Shown here: positions 28,274-38,565 of the stretch, one piece after another | Layout of the letters: every line of letters begins with the position of its first letter | Numbering within the stretch: position 1 is the stretch's first letter | Origin: Acetobacter ascendens | GTDB lineage: Bacteria; Pseudomonadota; Alphaproteobacteria; Acetobacterales; Acetobacteraceae | Length of the DNA: 64,000 bases | Direction of reading: 5' to 3' | Assembly (NCBI RefSeq): GCF_001766235.1 | Contig: NZ_CP015164.1 | Location: 1,206,501-1,270,500 of the forward strand | Translations under genes and position numbers: made by a program | The notes under the pieces: model-generated | Seen by the model: only the letters and a program-made list of their open reading frames with translations | The model's database searches: none | What the model was told of the DNA's origin: nothing

Positions 28274-29326
28274 GAGCATAATCCGATCAGTCTGGTTCAT
28301 ATCCAGCGGCGGTGAAGCACGCGGCGGCCTGGCGATGAGAGATATCGTCAATTGCTCCACAGACGGTATTTTGAAGAGCGTCGAGGGTTCGCGGTGCCAC
28401 CCGTCTGATCCACGCCTTCATTTTGGCGAAGATGTTTTCGATCGGGTTGAAATCAGGACTGTAGGGCGGCAGGAACAACAACCTGGCGCCGACTGCCTCC
28501 ACAGCCTCGCGGGCAACGGCTCCTTTATGGGCGGGCAGATTGTCCAGAATGACGACGTCTCCCGGTGATAAGGTTGGAACGAGCACCTTGCGGGTATAGG
28601 CGGCAAACCATTCGCCGGTCATTGGGCCGTCCAGCATCATCGGTGCTGTCATGCCGGAGAGGCGCAGCCCGCCGATGAACGTCGTGGTTTTCCAGTGCCC
28701 GTGGGGCACGGACATCCGACAGCGCGTGCCCCGTTGTGACCGCCCCCGCAGGCGAGCCATCTTCGTTGAGACGGCTGTTTCGTCGATGAAGATCAGACGG
28801 GTCGGATCAAGGTCAGGCTGGCTGTCAAACCAGGCCTCGCGCTGCTGTGCGACGTCGGGCCGTGTCTGCTCGCTGGCGTGCGCCGTTTTTTTTGATGGTC
28901 ATGTCGTGACGGTCGAGACAGCGCCAGATCGTGCTCGGCGCAAAGCGGACACCGTGTTCCGCTGCAAGTGTCTCCGCCAGTTCGACAAGGGAAATATCGG
29001 CCTTTGTTTCAATCGCGGCCAGCAGGAAGGTTGACCACGCTTCAATCCGGTGAGAACGGCGATCGCCGCCCTGTTTAAGCGCATGGTCACGACCGCTGGC
29101 CTGCCACTCAGCAACCCAGCGGATAACGCTCGACGAAGACACACCAAAACGAACCGCCGCCGCACGACGGGTCATGCCAGAGGCAACAGCCGCAATCGTG
29201 CGGCGGCGAAGGTCAGCAGACAGGGCTCGGGTCATACGGGCCGGCCTCCATACCGGCACATAGTATGAATCAGATTTCGACCAGTATGGGAATCTTAAAA
29301 TGAACCTATTAGATCGGATTATGCTC
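28274..29326 (-). mobile_element. IS630-family element, copy 1
   Basis: 1,053 bp with terminal repeats GAGCATAATCCGATC and TA flanks (28272-28273, 29327-29328), the usual TA target of IS630/Tc1 elements. Removing it and one TA restores the Hint gene frame (QISAA + SGATISG). Confidence 0.9.
28287..29259 (-). CDS. IS630-family transposase in two frames
   Basis: First frame (28825-29259) has the N-terminal HTH (RRRTIAAVASGMTRRAAAVRFGVSSSSVIRW). Second frame (28287 up to about 28890) has the DDE core: IFIDETAVSTKMARLRG, VVILDNLPAHKG, PPYSPDFNPIENIFAKMK. The frames meet at eight A; seven A (or a +1 shift) would give TIKKTAHASEQTR. Both copies of this element in the window have eight A, so slippage expression is likelier than decay. 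Confidence 0.82.
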
Positions 29327-29328
29327 TA

Positions 29329-30749
29329 GCGGCGCAACCATTTCCGGCACCGTCACTATTGAAGATGGTGGTTCTGCAACTATCTGGAACAACGCTGGCG
29401 GTTCTGTAGACCTGCAGGGTGACACCACCACTGGGCTGGTTATCTCTGGCCTAGCATCTGGCGGCACGCTCCACACTGTTATCAGCGGGTTCAATGGTGC
29501 TTCTGCAAGCAATTCGGACAGCATTGAGCTGGCAGGCGTAAAAGCGGCAGATGTCTCTGCTGTAACCTATCCCAGTGCAGATCAGGTGCAATTGACCCTG
29601 AGCAATGGCAACAACATCACGTTGAACATTGTTGGTGTCAGTAATTATGGCTTCACGCTGGCCGATGGCTCTGATGGTTGGCTGAATTATGAAGTCTGCT
29701 TCCTCTCTGGCAGCATGATCCGTACACCAGAAGGCGATGTGGCGGTTGAAAACCTCCAGATTGGTGATCAGGTTGTTGCGTTTGATTGGAAGAACAACAA
29801 GGAAGTCACCCACCCCGTGGTCTGGGTTGGTAAAACCCATGCAACAGTGCGCGCTGGCCTGCTGGATGATGAGGCAGGATACCCTGTTCGTATTCTGAAA
29901 GATGCCATTGCAGAAGGCGTACCCTACAAGGACATGCTGATTACGCCAGAACATTGCCTGTTCTTTGAAGGCAAGTTTGTGCCTGCTCGTATGCTGGTAA
30001 ATGGTGTTTCTATCTTCTACGACAAATCCATCACGTCTTACAATTACTACCATGTGGAAACAGAACAGCATTCTGTTATCACATCTGATGGCATGCTGAC
30101 CGAAAGCTATCTGGATACAGGGAACCGCCGTTCCTTCCGTCAGGAAGGCTCCGTTGTCACACTCGGTGGTAAAACCCGCTCTTGGGAAGATGATGCCGCA
30201 GCCCCGCTGTGTGTTGATCGCGCATTTGTGGAAGCACTTTTCCGCAAACTGGAATGCCGGGAAAATAGTGTTATCAGCCGTGAAGTTCCTGTTCTCACGC
30301 AGGAACAGACCAATGATCCTGACCTGCACCTGATTACACAAACAGGCGCAGTTATTCGCCCAATGCGCCACAACGGCCAACACTACAGCTTTATGCTGCC
30401 TTCCGGCATCCAGTCTGTCCGCATTATCTCACGCGCCAGCCGCCCGGCTGATGTTATCGGGCCGTTTGTGGATGATCGCCGTTACATGGGGGTTGCTGTT
30501 ACAGATATACACCTGCTTTCTACCAAGCAGCAGTATGATATCACAACACATCTTCAGGCTGAAAAGCCCGAAGGTTGGCACGCTACCGATTGGACCGATT
30601 GCGCATGGACCAATGGTAACGCTGTGCTGCCTCTTGGTGAGCATCTGCGCCATGGCAAAATGGGTATTCTTTCCATGACTATCCGTGCTGCAGGCCCCTA
30701 TCTGATCGATGATCAGAAAATGGTAGAAACAAAAGCACGCTCTGCTTAA
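29329..30749 (+). pseudogene. Hint-domain repeat protein, part 3 (Hint domain and C-terminus)
   Basis: About 472 residues. After a last stretch of repeats comes a Hint (Hedgehog/intein, Hint_2) domain: CFLSGSMIRTPEGDVAVENLQIGDQVVAFDW is the N-terminal block with the nucleophilic Cys, and TPEHCLFFEGKFVPARMLVNG holds the conserved HC. The frame could restart at 29586 and express the Hint domain alone. Hint_2 proteins with adhesin-like repeats are common in acetic acid bacteria; autoprocessing or cross-linking at the cell surface is inferred, not shown. Confidence 0.82.
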
Positions 30750-30780
30750 AATAAAAGTATCTCTCTCTTACGGCGTGTCG

Positions 30781-31354
30781 TCAGTTAAGCAGGATGATGA
30801 TTGAGGCGAACTGCACGGCTGCGAGGAAGGTCGATTTCAGTTTATCGTAGCGGGTTGCGATAGCGCGAAACTGCTTGAGTTTATTGAAGAACCTCTCAAC
30901 AAGGTTCCGTTCGCGGTAGAGAGAAAAATCGGTTTTCCGTCGTGTCGTTCTGTTGCGTTTTGGCGGGATGACCGGGGTAATCCCGCGCTGTATCAGCCGA
31001 TCGATCAACCTGTCCGCGTCATACGCCTTGTCAGCAAGGAAAGCATCCGGTTCGATGTTTTCCAGAAGTGGTTCTGCCTGGGTGATATCGGCATCCTGTC
31101 CCGGTGTGATGCCGAGTTCCACTGGATTGCCCAGAGCGTCGCAGATGGCATGGATCTTTGTAGTTAGCCCGCCTCGTGATCGTCCGATGGCCTGATCCGT
31201 GCCCCTTTTTTGAGAGCTCCGGCACTATGCTGATGCGCTCGGACAATTGTGCTGTCGATCATCATGTATTCGTTGTCGTAATCAGCGGCCAGATAACGAA
31301 ATATCCGTTCGATGACGCCGCTTTCACACCAGCGGCGCAGACGCCGGTGCACGT
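30781..31354 (-). pseudogene. Type B transposase, 3' part
   Basis: C-terminal two thirds of the type B transposase, same as 27030-27616, including the -1 shift site. The 5' part is at 32650-32830, separated by the nested IS5-group element. Confidence 0.8.
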
Positions 31355-32645
31355 GGAGGGATCGAAGAACTCTTGATTGATGTGCTTGGCCGGTAATTTC
31401 TGGGTTTTGGCGATTTGATTGACGGTTTTTGCGATGGCGTCCAGTCTGCGTTTTGAGCAGATTGGGAGTTGTCTCTCGCTGGATGGCTATGCGCTCGCGT
31501 TCAATCTTTCGAGGAAGAGGAGGCGGCGCATATTGTAGACGATATTGGCGAGCCCGATCCTCATGGTGGCTCGACTGATACCGACAGTCCGGACAAACAG
31601 CCCCGTCTGTGACTTCTGATCGGCAAAGACATGCTCGACACGCGAGCGGATGACCGACTTTCCAGCATTTGATTTCTGGATATGCCGGGGCATAGGGTTG
31701 AGATGCGGCTTTTTGCGATGAACCTTGGAGACAAAGCCCTGCTTTTCCATGAAGTCTTCGTTGGCTTTTGAGCGATAGGCCGTGTCGGCCCAGACACTTG
31801 AGGCCGTATTGGTTTTATCCAGAAGCCCCTCTCTCAATCGCGCGCCATCACTGGCAGCGGCATGCGTTGTTTTCCATTTGCGGATGAACCGGTATTTCCG
31901 ATCGATGGAAACATGCGATTTATAGCCAAAGAACGGGATGGCGAGATCGCTGGATGGCATGGTTCCATCATCCTGCCGCTTCGCCTTCGTGAACTTCAGT
32001 GTCCAGCGCGCATGACGATCCTTATGCGACCTCTTTGCGGGCTTGTCCTGCCAGTCTTCTGGAATACGTCCTGCCCGGAGATCCGCTTTCTCAGCGTTCG
32101 TATTGCGCTGCTTTGGAGCAGCCACCAGTGTTGCATCCAGGATCTGGCCGGACATCGGGAGATAACCGGCGTTCCGCAGGGTCGCGTCAAATCGGTCAAA
32201 CAGCCTTTCAATGGCACCCGCCTGTGTCAAACGCTTTTGACACAGCCAGACCGTTTTGGCATCCGGCACGCGGTCCGACAGCCCCAATCCCAGAAAGCGC
32301 ATGAACGACAGGCGGTCGTTGATCAGATACTCTGTCCGCTCATCAGACAAATTGTTGAGCGTCTGGATCACCAGGATCTTGAACATCAGCACAGGATCAA
32401 ATGGCGGTCGTCCGCCCTTGCTTCCATCGGAATACGCCAGGGCCTTGTCCAGATCAGGACGGAACGCTTCAAAATCCACAGTCCGGGAAAACGCTTCGAG
32501 CTGATCGCCAAGCCCACTCAGCCGGGCAAGACGCTCTTCAACATCAAAGAAACCAGACTGCTTCATATCGCCATTCCCTCAATCAACGCAGAAGAAATAG
32601 AATCATACAGAAGACCTCAAAACCAGGGGGTTTTTAGAACCCTCC
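31355..32645 (-). mobile_element. IS5-group element type C (1,291 bp), nested
   Basis: Ends GGAGGGATCGAAGAAC and, at the other side, GGAGGGTTCTAAAAACCC. ACGT is duplicated at 31351-31354 and 32646-32649. Same element as the one at 42629-45588, which is exactly 1,291 bp after subtracting its own nested IS1380. Confidence 0.9.
31487..32566 (-). CDS. IS5-group transposase (type C), intact
   Basis: 359 residues in one frame. N-terminal DUF772-like region (GGRPPFDPVLMFKILVIQTLNNLSDERTEYLI), first Asp in GQILDATLVAAPKQRNT, second in SVWADTAYRSKANEDFM, Glu in VIRSRVEHVFADQKSQTGL. Complete and probably active; the sister copy at 42.7-45.5 kb is split. Confidence 0.87.
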   Translation of the reverse strand: MKQSGFFDVEERLARLSGLGDQLEAFSRTVDFEAFRPDLDKALAYSDGSKGGRPPFDPVLMFKILVIQTLNNLSDERTEYLINDRLSFMRFLGLGLSDRVPDAKTVWLCQKRLTQAGAIERLFDRFDATLRNAGYLPMSGQILDATLVAAPKQRNTNAEKADLRAGRIPEDWQDKPAKRSHKDRHARWTLKFTKAKRQDDGTMPSSDLAIPFFGYKSHVSIDRKYRFIRKWKTTHAAASDGARLREGLLDKTNTASSVWADTAYRSKANEDFMEKQGFVSKVHRKKPHLNPMPRHIQKSNAGKSVIRSRVEHVFADQKSQTGLFVRTVGISRATMRIGLANIVYNMRRLLFLERLNASA

Positions 32646-32649
32646 ACGT

Positions 32650-32830
32650 TTTTCCAGTCACCGAAACGGGCAGGAAGGTCGCGCCATGGAATACCGGCGC
32701 GATAGCGATACAGCACCGCCTCCACGAACAGACGGTTGTTCACCGCAGTGCCGCCGACATAGCCTTCTCGACCAGGAAGAAGATCCTTTATCCGCTCCCA
32801 CTGGTCATCGCGTAAACTATAGCGCCGCAT
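32650..32830 (-). pseudogene. Type B transposase, 5' fragment
   Basis: First 60 residues (MRRYSLRDDQWERIKDLLPG to FGDWKNV) of the type B transposase cut off by the type C element. Confidence 0.8.
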
Positions 32831-32932
32831 CTGTCTGTCTCCCCAAAAAAAACAGGAAAACAGTCAGCACACGCAGACACAAAGTACAACCCTCACGTGC
32901 CACTCTCAGGGCTTAACTGACGACACGCCGTA

Positions 32933-33198
32933 GGCCAGCCTGAACAAACGCGCGAAACTGTAGCTGTAAAAGCCGGATATCATATACTGGATAATCTGGA
33001 AGCTTATGCAGTGGCCACTTATGCGCACCGGCATGCAGAATCATTCCAAAATTATCGCACAGCCAGTTCTTTGGATAATTATCCAGCCTACGCTGCCATT
33101 TATCCAAATGGCTATTCCCCTGTCATGACAATGGATGAAAATGACTGGGAAGTAACCGCAGGCCTACGTGGCGAAATTGATAACTGGCACTGGGATTT
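32933..33198 (+). pseudogene. TonB-dependent receptor, internal fragment
   Basis: About 88 residues in one frame with alternating beta-barrel strands: ETVAVKAGYHILDNLEAYAVATYAHRHAESFQNYR, IYPNGYSPVMTMDENDWEVTAGLRGEIDNWHWDF. This order (YPNGFSP...E.DY..T.GL.G...GW.WD) is typical of acetic-acid-bacterial TonB receptors. Both ends are cut by insertion sequences and no plug domain or C-terminal strand is nearby, so the rest has been deleted or moved. Confidence 0.7.
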
Positions 33199-34600
33199 CT
33201 TCTGTGATGGGGTGGACGGCTCCCAACGGCATCGCGATGTGCCAAGGTGAAGTCGTTGCAGAATTCACAGAGGAGGCCACCCATGGAACAAATTATCCGT
33301 ATTGGCATGGACACGTCAAAAAGTGTTTTCCAATTGCACGGTGTAAACGCGAAGGAGCAGCCTGTTTTGCGCAGGAAGCTATCCCGCCGGGAGATGGTAA
33401 AGTTTTTTGAGAAACTGCCCCCGATTGAAATCGCGATTGAGGCCTGTGGCGCCTCCCATTACTGGGGGCGGGTGCTCTCGTGTCTGGGACACACAGTGAA
33501 GCTGATCGCGCCGCAGCTCGTGAAGCCTTATGTCAAGCGCGGGAAAAACGATGCCGCCGACGCGGAAGCCCTCTGTGAAGCGATGAGTCGGCCTACAATG
33601 CGGTTCGTCCCGCTCAAGAGCGAGGAAGAGCAGGCAGCGTTGATGCTGATTGGAATGCGGGCACGACTTATCCGGAACCGCACACAGCTCGCCAATACGA
33701 TCCGGGGATATGCTGCCGAGTTTGGGATCACGGCGCCCAAAGGCATGTGCCGGATTGAGGCACTCCTTGATCGGATCGCTGCGGACGAAAGCCTGCCCAC
33801 ATTGACGCGCGAGTTGTTTGCCCTTCACGCAAAGGAATATGCTGAATTGCAAGGTGAAATCGAACAGCTTGAGGGCAAGGTGATGGCATGGCACCGCGCC
33901 AACGAATGCAGTCAGCGTCTTGCGAAAATTCCGGGCGTTGGCCCGATCGGCGCAGCGCTGCTGATGATGAAAACGCCTGATCCGCATCTGTTCAAATCGG
34001 GTCGAGCCTTTGCGGCCTGGATCGGATTGACGCCCAGGGATCACTCAACCGGTGGAAAAACAAGGCTTGGCAGAATCACACGCGCTGGCGATGAGGTCTT
34101 GCGAAGCACGCTGGTGGTTGGCGCGACCGCAGTCGTGTCGCATGCCCGGCGGACCAATGGGAAGAATGCCTCATCTTGGTTACGTGAATTGCTGGAGCGC
34201 AAAAAACCGAAACTCGCAGCGGTGGCCCTTGCCAATAAGATTGCGCGGATTGCCTGGAAACTGATGGTCAGCGGCGAACACTATAAGCGCCTTCTGCAGC
34301 AACCCGGCGCAGCTGCTGTTTGAGCTTAGCCTGGCACGATGCGCTGACATTTGACGCTCTCGTGCCGAGCTGAGGTCGTGGCTTGCAAGTAATAGAGCAG
34401 ATGGTGTGATCGATCGATCCATGGCGTGAGAAAACCCGTGGCAACCAGTGGTCATCAAAGACCGCTTCTGTGTTTGGGGCTCACGCTGCGGAAGCCATCT
34501 TGGCCAGCGACCCTATGGCCGCATCAACAGGCCGGACATATGGAAGCAAAGATCCGATCATTTTCTTGCCTAGCCCCTTGCAAGGGGGAGCCGTCCACAT
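33199..34600 (+). mobile_element. IS110-family element, 358-codon type, copy 2
   Basis: Subterminal repeats GTGGACGGCTCC (33212-33223) and GGAGCCGTCCAC (34587-34598). Single, not duplicated, right end. About 263 bp of noncoding DNA follow the transposase. The upstream flank GGATTTCTTCTGTG equals that of copy 1. Confidence 0.82.
33283..34323 (+). CDS. IS110-family DEDD transposase (358-type)
   Basis: 346 residues, identical to the copy at 24479-25519, start ATG with GGAGG seven bases upstream. The DEDD and serine motifs described there are all present. Confidence 0.88.
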   Translation: MEQIIRIGMDTSKSVFQLHGVNAKEQPVLRRKLSRREMVKFFEKLPPIEIAIEACGASHYWGRVLSCLGHTVKLIAPQLVKPYVKRGKNDAADAEALCEAMSRPTMRFVPLKSEEEQAALMLIGMRARLIRNRTQLANTIRGYAAEFGITAPKGMCRIEALLDRIAADESLPTLTRELFALHAKEYAELQGEIEQLEGKVMAWHRANECSQRLAKIPGVGPIGAALLMMKTPDPHLFKSGRAFAAWIGLTPRDHSTGGKTRLGRITRAGDEVLRSTLVVGATAVVSHARRTNGKNASSWLRELLERKKPKLAAVALANKIARIAWKLMVSGEHYKRLLQQPGAAAV

Positions 34601-35026
34601 ATGGTTGCCGTCCGTTATGCAAGAGTTTTCTGACCCATATTGACGTGTGATCGTGTGCGGTCTTCTGTAAGGCCTGTTGATGTGGCCTTTCAGAAGCCAC
34701 TGGCCAGTATGGTGATCAGCGGATCAGATCCAAATCTCACAGGCGTGCTTTAAAGCACAGAGAAATCCACTGGTTTTTCCGATCCGGATCAGACGATCAT
34801 GCGCCCATTCAGGTCATCGCCCTCTCACACCCCTACCGGTTCCATCCGCGGGAGCCGAGCCATCGCTCAGGCTGCCACGGACAGGGCCGGATCCCGATAA
34901 TCCTCCTGTTTTGTTGCCATGGCCCAGATGGCTCGTGCCATCCTGTTGGCCAGCGCAATGGCTACCAGCATACGGGGCTTGCGGGCCAGCATCCGTGCCA
35001 GCCAGCTTCCCGGTGCAGGGGCCTTA
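34601..35026 (-). mobile_element. IS110-family element, 370-codon type, truncated copy
   Basis: Right end and last 53 or so transposase codons (34867-35026, ending KQEDYRDPALSVAA on the minus strand). It stops abruptly at GGCCTTA, where an IS5-family element begins. The remaining 1 kb of the element is missing. Confidence 0.82.
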
Positions 35027-35855
35027 GGCTCAGGACTCATAGCCAGAACAAGACGGTTGCGGCGAGGCAGACTGCGGAGAAGAAGACGGTCGGGCATCTG
35101 TCATAGCGTGTTGCGACCCGTCTCCAGTCCTTGAGCCTGCCGAACATGATCTCGATACGGTTGCGTCTTTTGTATTTCCGTTTGTCGTATTTGACCGGTT
35201 TTGCGCGAGATTTTCGACCAGGAATACAGGGTTTGATCCCTTTCTCCTCCAGGGCCTCTCTGAACCAGTCAGCGTCGTAGCCCCGGTCTGCCAGCATCCA
35301 TTCGGCTGATGGGAGACTGTCCAGAAGGGCAGCGGCACCAGTATAATCACTGATCTGACCTGCTGTCATGAAGAAGTTGAGCGGACGTCCGTTCCGGTCA
35401 GTGACAGCATGCAGCTTCGTATTCATCCCGCCTTTGGTCCGCCCGATCAAACGGCCTGGGCCCCCTTTTTTAACCGCAGGCTCGAAGCCGTGCGATGGGC
35501 CTTGAGATAGGTCGCATCAATCATGATTGTCTGAGGCTCTGCCTTGCCAGTAGCCAATCCCTCCATCATGCGGATGAAGATCCCCATAGCACTCCAGCGC
35601 TTCCAGCGGTTGTAGAGCGTCTTGTGTGGACCGTATTCCCGGGGGGCATCACGCCAGCGCAGACCATTTCTGTTCACGAAAATGATCCCACTCAACACAC
35701 GACGGTCATCAACGCGAGGTTTGCCATGGCTCTTCGGGAAAAAGGGCCGCAGACGATCCATCTGTTCCTCGGTCAGCCAATACAGGTCACTCATCTTCAG
35801 TCTCCTCACAGAGGCTGAATCAGATTTCCGCAATCAAATCAATGGGTCCTGAGCC
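35027..35855 (-). mobile_element. IS5-family (two-frame) element type F, 829 bp
   Basis: Terminal repeats GGCTCAGGACTCAT and its near-complement (ATGGGTCCTGAGCC), TA on both sides (35025-35026, 35856-35857). The left TA belongs to IS110-370 DNA, the right TA to oxc, so the element sits on a rearrangement junction. Confidence 0.87.
35037..35794 (-). CDS. IS5-family transposase made by frameshift (type F)
   Basis: First frame from MSDLYWLTEEQMDRLRPFFP (35794) to about 35447 with MIDATYLKAHRTASSL (first Asp). Second frame to 35037 with SEWMLADRGYDADWFREAL (second Asp) and YKRRNRIEIMFGRLKDWRR (Glu). The frames overlap at the A/G-rich KKGAQ codons, the programmed shift site of this group. Confidence 0.83.
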
Positions 35856-36662
35856 TAAAGACCGCGCAGAAGCAGCAGATAACGGGTGCCCATCGGGCAG
35901 CAAACCTTTTGCCATGGACATGGGCAGGAACGGAATGCCAGTCTTTTCAACGAGATCACGAATAGCTATGTCTGCCTGCGCATAAGCGGCGCCTTTCCCC
36001 AACAGGATTAAAGGGCGCTTTGCCGTAGCCAACAGACTGGCTGCACGTTCAATCGCTTCATCCGTTGGACGCTGCGGAGCCGTTGCATCAACAACCTTAA
36101 CCAAGGATGCCTGCCCGACTTGAGCATCCACTGTTGCACTCAGCACGGCTGCGGGCAGATCAAGATACACAACACCAGGGCGCCCAGAGACTGCTGTACG
36201 GATGGCACGCGCCACCCCGGTGCCTATATCTTCTGACCGATCAATCCGATACGCAGCTTTTACAAAAGGTTTGGCCGCATTCATTTGATCAAGTTCTTCG
36301 TAATCCCCTTGCTGAAGATCAACAATGGCACGGTTACTTGATCCGCTGATCAGAATCATTGGAAAGCCGTTTGTGTTGGCATTTGCTGCTGCCACAAGAC
36401 CATTTAAAAAACCGGGGGCAGATGTTGTTAAACACACACCCGGCGTTTTTGTAAGATACCCACTAATTGCTGCGGCATAGCCTGCAGGCTGTTCATGACG
36501 AAAACTAATGAACCGCATACCTTCAGCTTGGCTAAGGCGAGCTAGATCCGTAATCGGAATACCGACAACACCAAACATTGTGGAAATATTGTTGAGCTTG
36601 AGGGCTTCAATAACAAGATGGAAACCATCTGTCAGAGTGCTTGGCGTTGTCTGGTCTGTCAT
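35856..36662 (-). pseudogene. oxc: Oxalyl-CoA decarboxylase, N-terminal fragment
   Basis: First 268 residues of a roughly 570-580-residue ThDP enzyme that converts oxalyl-CoA to formyl-CoA and CO2. The Pyr domain ([29 protein letters not shown], with the catalytic Glu in [11 protein letters not shown]) and part of the central domain are present; the ThDP pyrophosphate (PP) domain is lost at the type F element. It would be inactive. AGGAAAAAATT precedes the ATG. It followed frc in an oxalate operon. Confidence 0.88.
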
Positions 36663-36677
36663 AATTTTTTCCTCGTT

Positions 36678-36714
36678 CCTGCATGGAGGATGCTCTAAGG
36701 CAGAACCATGCAGG
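36678..36714 (-). promoter_or_regulatory. Perfect inverted repeat in the oxc leader
   Basis: CCTGCATGG (36678-36686) and CCATGCAGG (36706-36714) pair perfectly over nine bases with a 19-base loop, ending about 15 bases before the oxc ATG and just upstream of its ribosome site. It may be an mRNA processing or attenuation hairpin between frc and oxc, or an operator. Confidence 0.5.
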
Positions 36715-36772
36715 AATTTATATCTGGTAGATTTAACACTCTAAGATGCAGTCACTTTTCACAATGGCTGCG

Positions 36773-37721
36773 TTATGCGCTGGTAATTTTCTTATCACGC
36801 AGGTTTTTGATTTCTTCAGCCGTGTAACCTAGTTCAGCCAGCACCTCATCCGTATGCTGCCCTAGCAAGGGGGCTGCCTTGATTTCGGGCGTGAAACCGC
36901 TGAATTTAATTGGATTAATCGTCAGGAAAGAACCGCGCTTCGGCTGCTGCACTTCAACAATTGTTCCAGATTCACGCAGATCTGGAGCCTCGGCAATTTC
37001 TTTCATGGACAACACTGGTGAACAAGGCACACGATACTTGGCCAGATGCGCCACTGCTTCATATTTTGTTTTATCCGCAATAGCTTTTTCAATCGCGGCA
37101 AAAATTTCAAACATGTGCGTTTCACGGGCTTTTGCCGTATTGTATTTGGGATCCGTCGCCCATTCAGGTTTGCCTATAGCATCACAGGTTGGGCCCCAAT
37201 CCTGTTCTTGCACAGTGCAATAAATATAGGCGTTATCGTCAGTTTCCCAGCCCTTGCACTTCAAGATCCAGCCAGGCTGACCACCGCCGCCAGCATTCCC
37301 GCCACGAGGCACTGTGTCTCCAAATTTGCCATTTGGATATTGCGGATACTCTTCCAGATATCCTACACGTTCCAACCTCTGCTGATCACGCAGCTTAACA
37401 CGGCATAGGTTCAGCACAGCATCCTGCATAGAAACGCTGATTTTCTGGCCCTTCCCTGTCCGTTCACGGCCAAACAGAGCTGCCAGCACGCCAATCAGCA
37501 AATGGTTACCGGTATTACTATCACCCAAAGCTGCTGCACTTACCAAAGGTCCATTATTATTACCCGGTGCCTGACCATCAACAAGTGGCGTACCATTCCA
37601 ATAACCAGTTGTGGATGTTGCACCGCCTGCACATTGTGCAACATTTTCATATGCGCTCACCCCCGCCCACGGGGAATTATCACCAAACCCTTTAACTGTG
37701 CCGTAGATCAGACGAGGATTA
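36773..37721 (-). pseudogene. frc: Formyl-CoA:oxalate CoA-transferase, 3' fragment
   Basis: C-terminal 316 residues of a class III CoA-transferase: [56 protein letters not shown] and the Gly-rich [13 protein letters not shown] loop, which closes over the active site in Frc. Fused in reading with IS DNA upstream. Joined to the 5' part at 38566 it makes a 436-residue protein of normal size. Confidence 0.88.
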
Positions 37722-38563
37722 GGGCCTGTTAGCACTTGATCCAGTCTGCGGCTGCAGCGATGTGTATGACGGCCAGGAACGACGCTGCGGTTTTCTCGTA
37801 TCTGGTTGCGACAGCGCGCCACTCCTTGAGGCGAGCCCAGAGGTTCTCGACAAGATGTCGACACCGATAGGCCCATTTTGGGCAGGCGACCGGCCCATCG
37901 CGTCGTTTCGCAGGAATGGCGGGCCGGGCTCCCATGTCCCATATCCGTTCACGAAAGGCATTCGACGCATAGCCCTTGTCCGCCACTACCCACAGGGGAA
38001 TGGCGGGAAGGTTGTCGAGCATGGCTGGTGCCAGGGGCAGTTCATGAGCCTGTCCGGGGGCCAGCGCAAAACCGAAGGCTTTTCCATGTCCATCAGCGAT
38101 CACGCAGACTTTCGTGCCATAGCCGCCGCGAGAGCGGCCAAGTGCTTCACGATGGTCCCGCTCTTCGAAAGAGGCCCCTTTTTTGGGCTCCCGCCGCCTT
38201 GTGGTGAGCCCTGATGTTCGTACCATCCAGAAAAGTCATTCCGAACGCCACTCCCTGTTGTTCCTGAACCAGTTCGAGCAGGCGTTCCCATACGCCGAGT
38301 TTCGCCCAGCGGATGAAAAGCTGCGCCGCCCGCCACCATGGACCCAGTTCAGCGGGGATGCTCCGCCATTTCGCGCCATTCTCATGACGCCAGAAAATTG
38401 CTGCTATCGTACGCCGCAGATCATGGGGCGGCGTCTTGCCCCTTGGGCGAACCGCCTCAATCAGAGGTTCCCAGATCGCCCATGTCTCGTCCGTAAAGGT
38501 GCCTGTTCTGTCTCCTTCTTCCATCCCTACAATATGGGAAGAAATTCAAGATCTAACAGGCCC
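37722..38563 (-). mobile_element. IS5-family (two-frame) element type D, 842 bp
   Basis: Ends GGGCCTGTTAGCACTTGA and the complement of GGGCCTGTTAGATCTTGA; TA on both sides (37720-37721, 38564-38565). Excising it and one TA restores frc as LQQL + NPRLIYG. A 107-bp end of the same element lies at 53672-53778. Confidence 0.88.
37729..38524 (-). CDS. IS5-family transposase made by frameshift (type D)
   Basis: First frame [21 protein letters not shown] (38524) to about 38150 includes [17 protein letters not shown] (first Asp). Second frame continues [23 protein letters not shown], with [16 protein letters not shown] (second Asp) and [17 protein letters not shown] (Glu), ending at 37729. The shift site is the AAAAAAGGGG near 38175. 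Confidence 0.83.
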
Positions 38564-38565
38564 TA

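Larger units (their letters stand above)
30771..32930 (-). mobile_element. IS5-family element type B, copy 2, interrupted by another IS
   Basis: Ends CGGCGTGTCGTCAG (30771) and its complement (ending 32930), TA flanks at 30769-30770 and 32931-32932. A 1,291-bp element (31355-32645) plus ACGT duplication is nested inside. It starts 21 bases past the Hint-domain stop. The right flank is the middle of a TonB-receptor gene, so the flanks do not belong to one ancestral locus. Confidence 0.85.
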
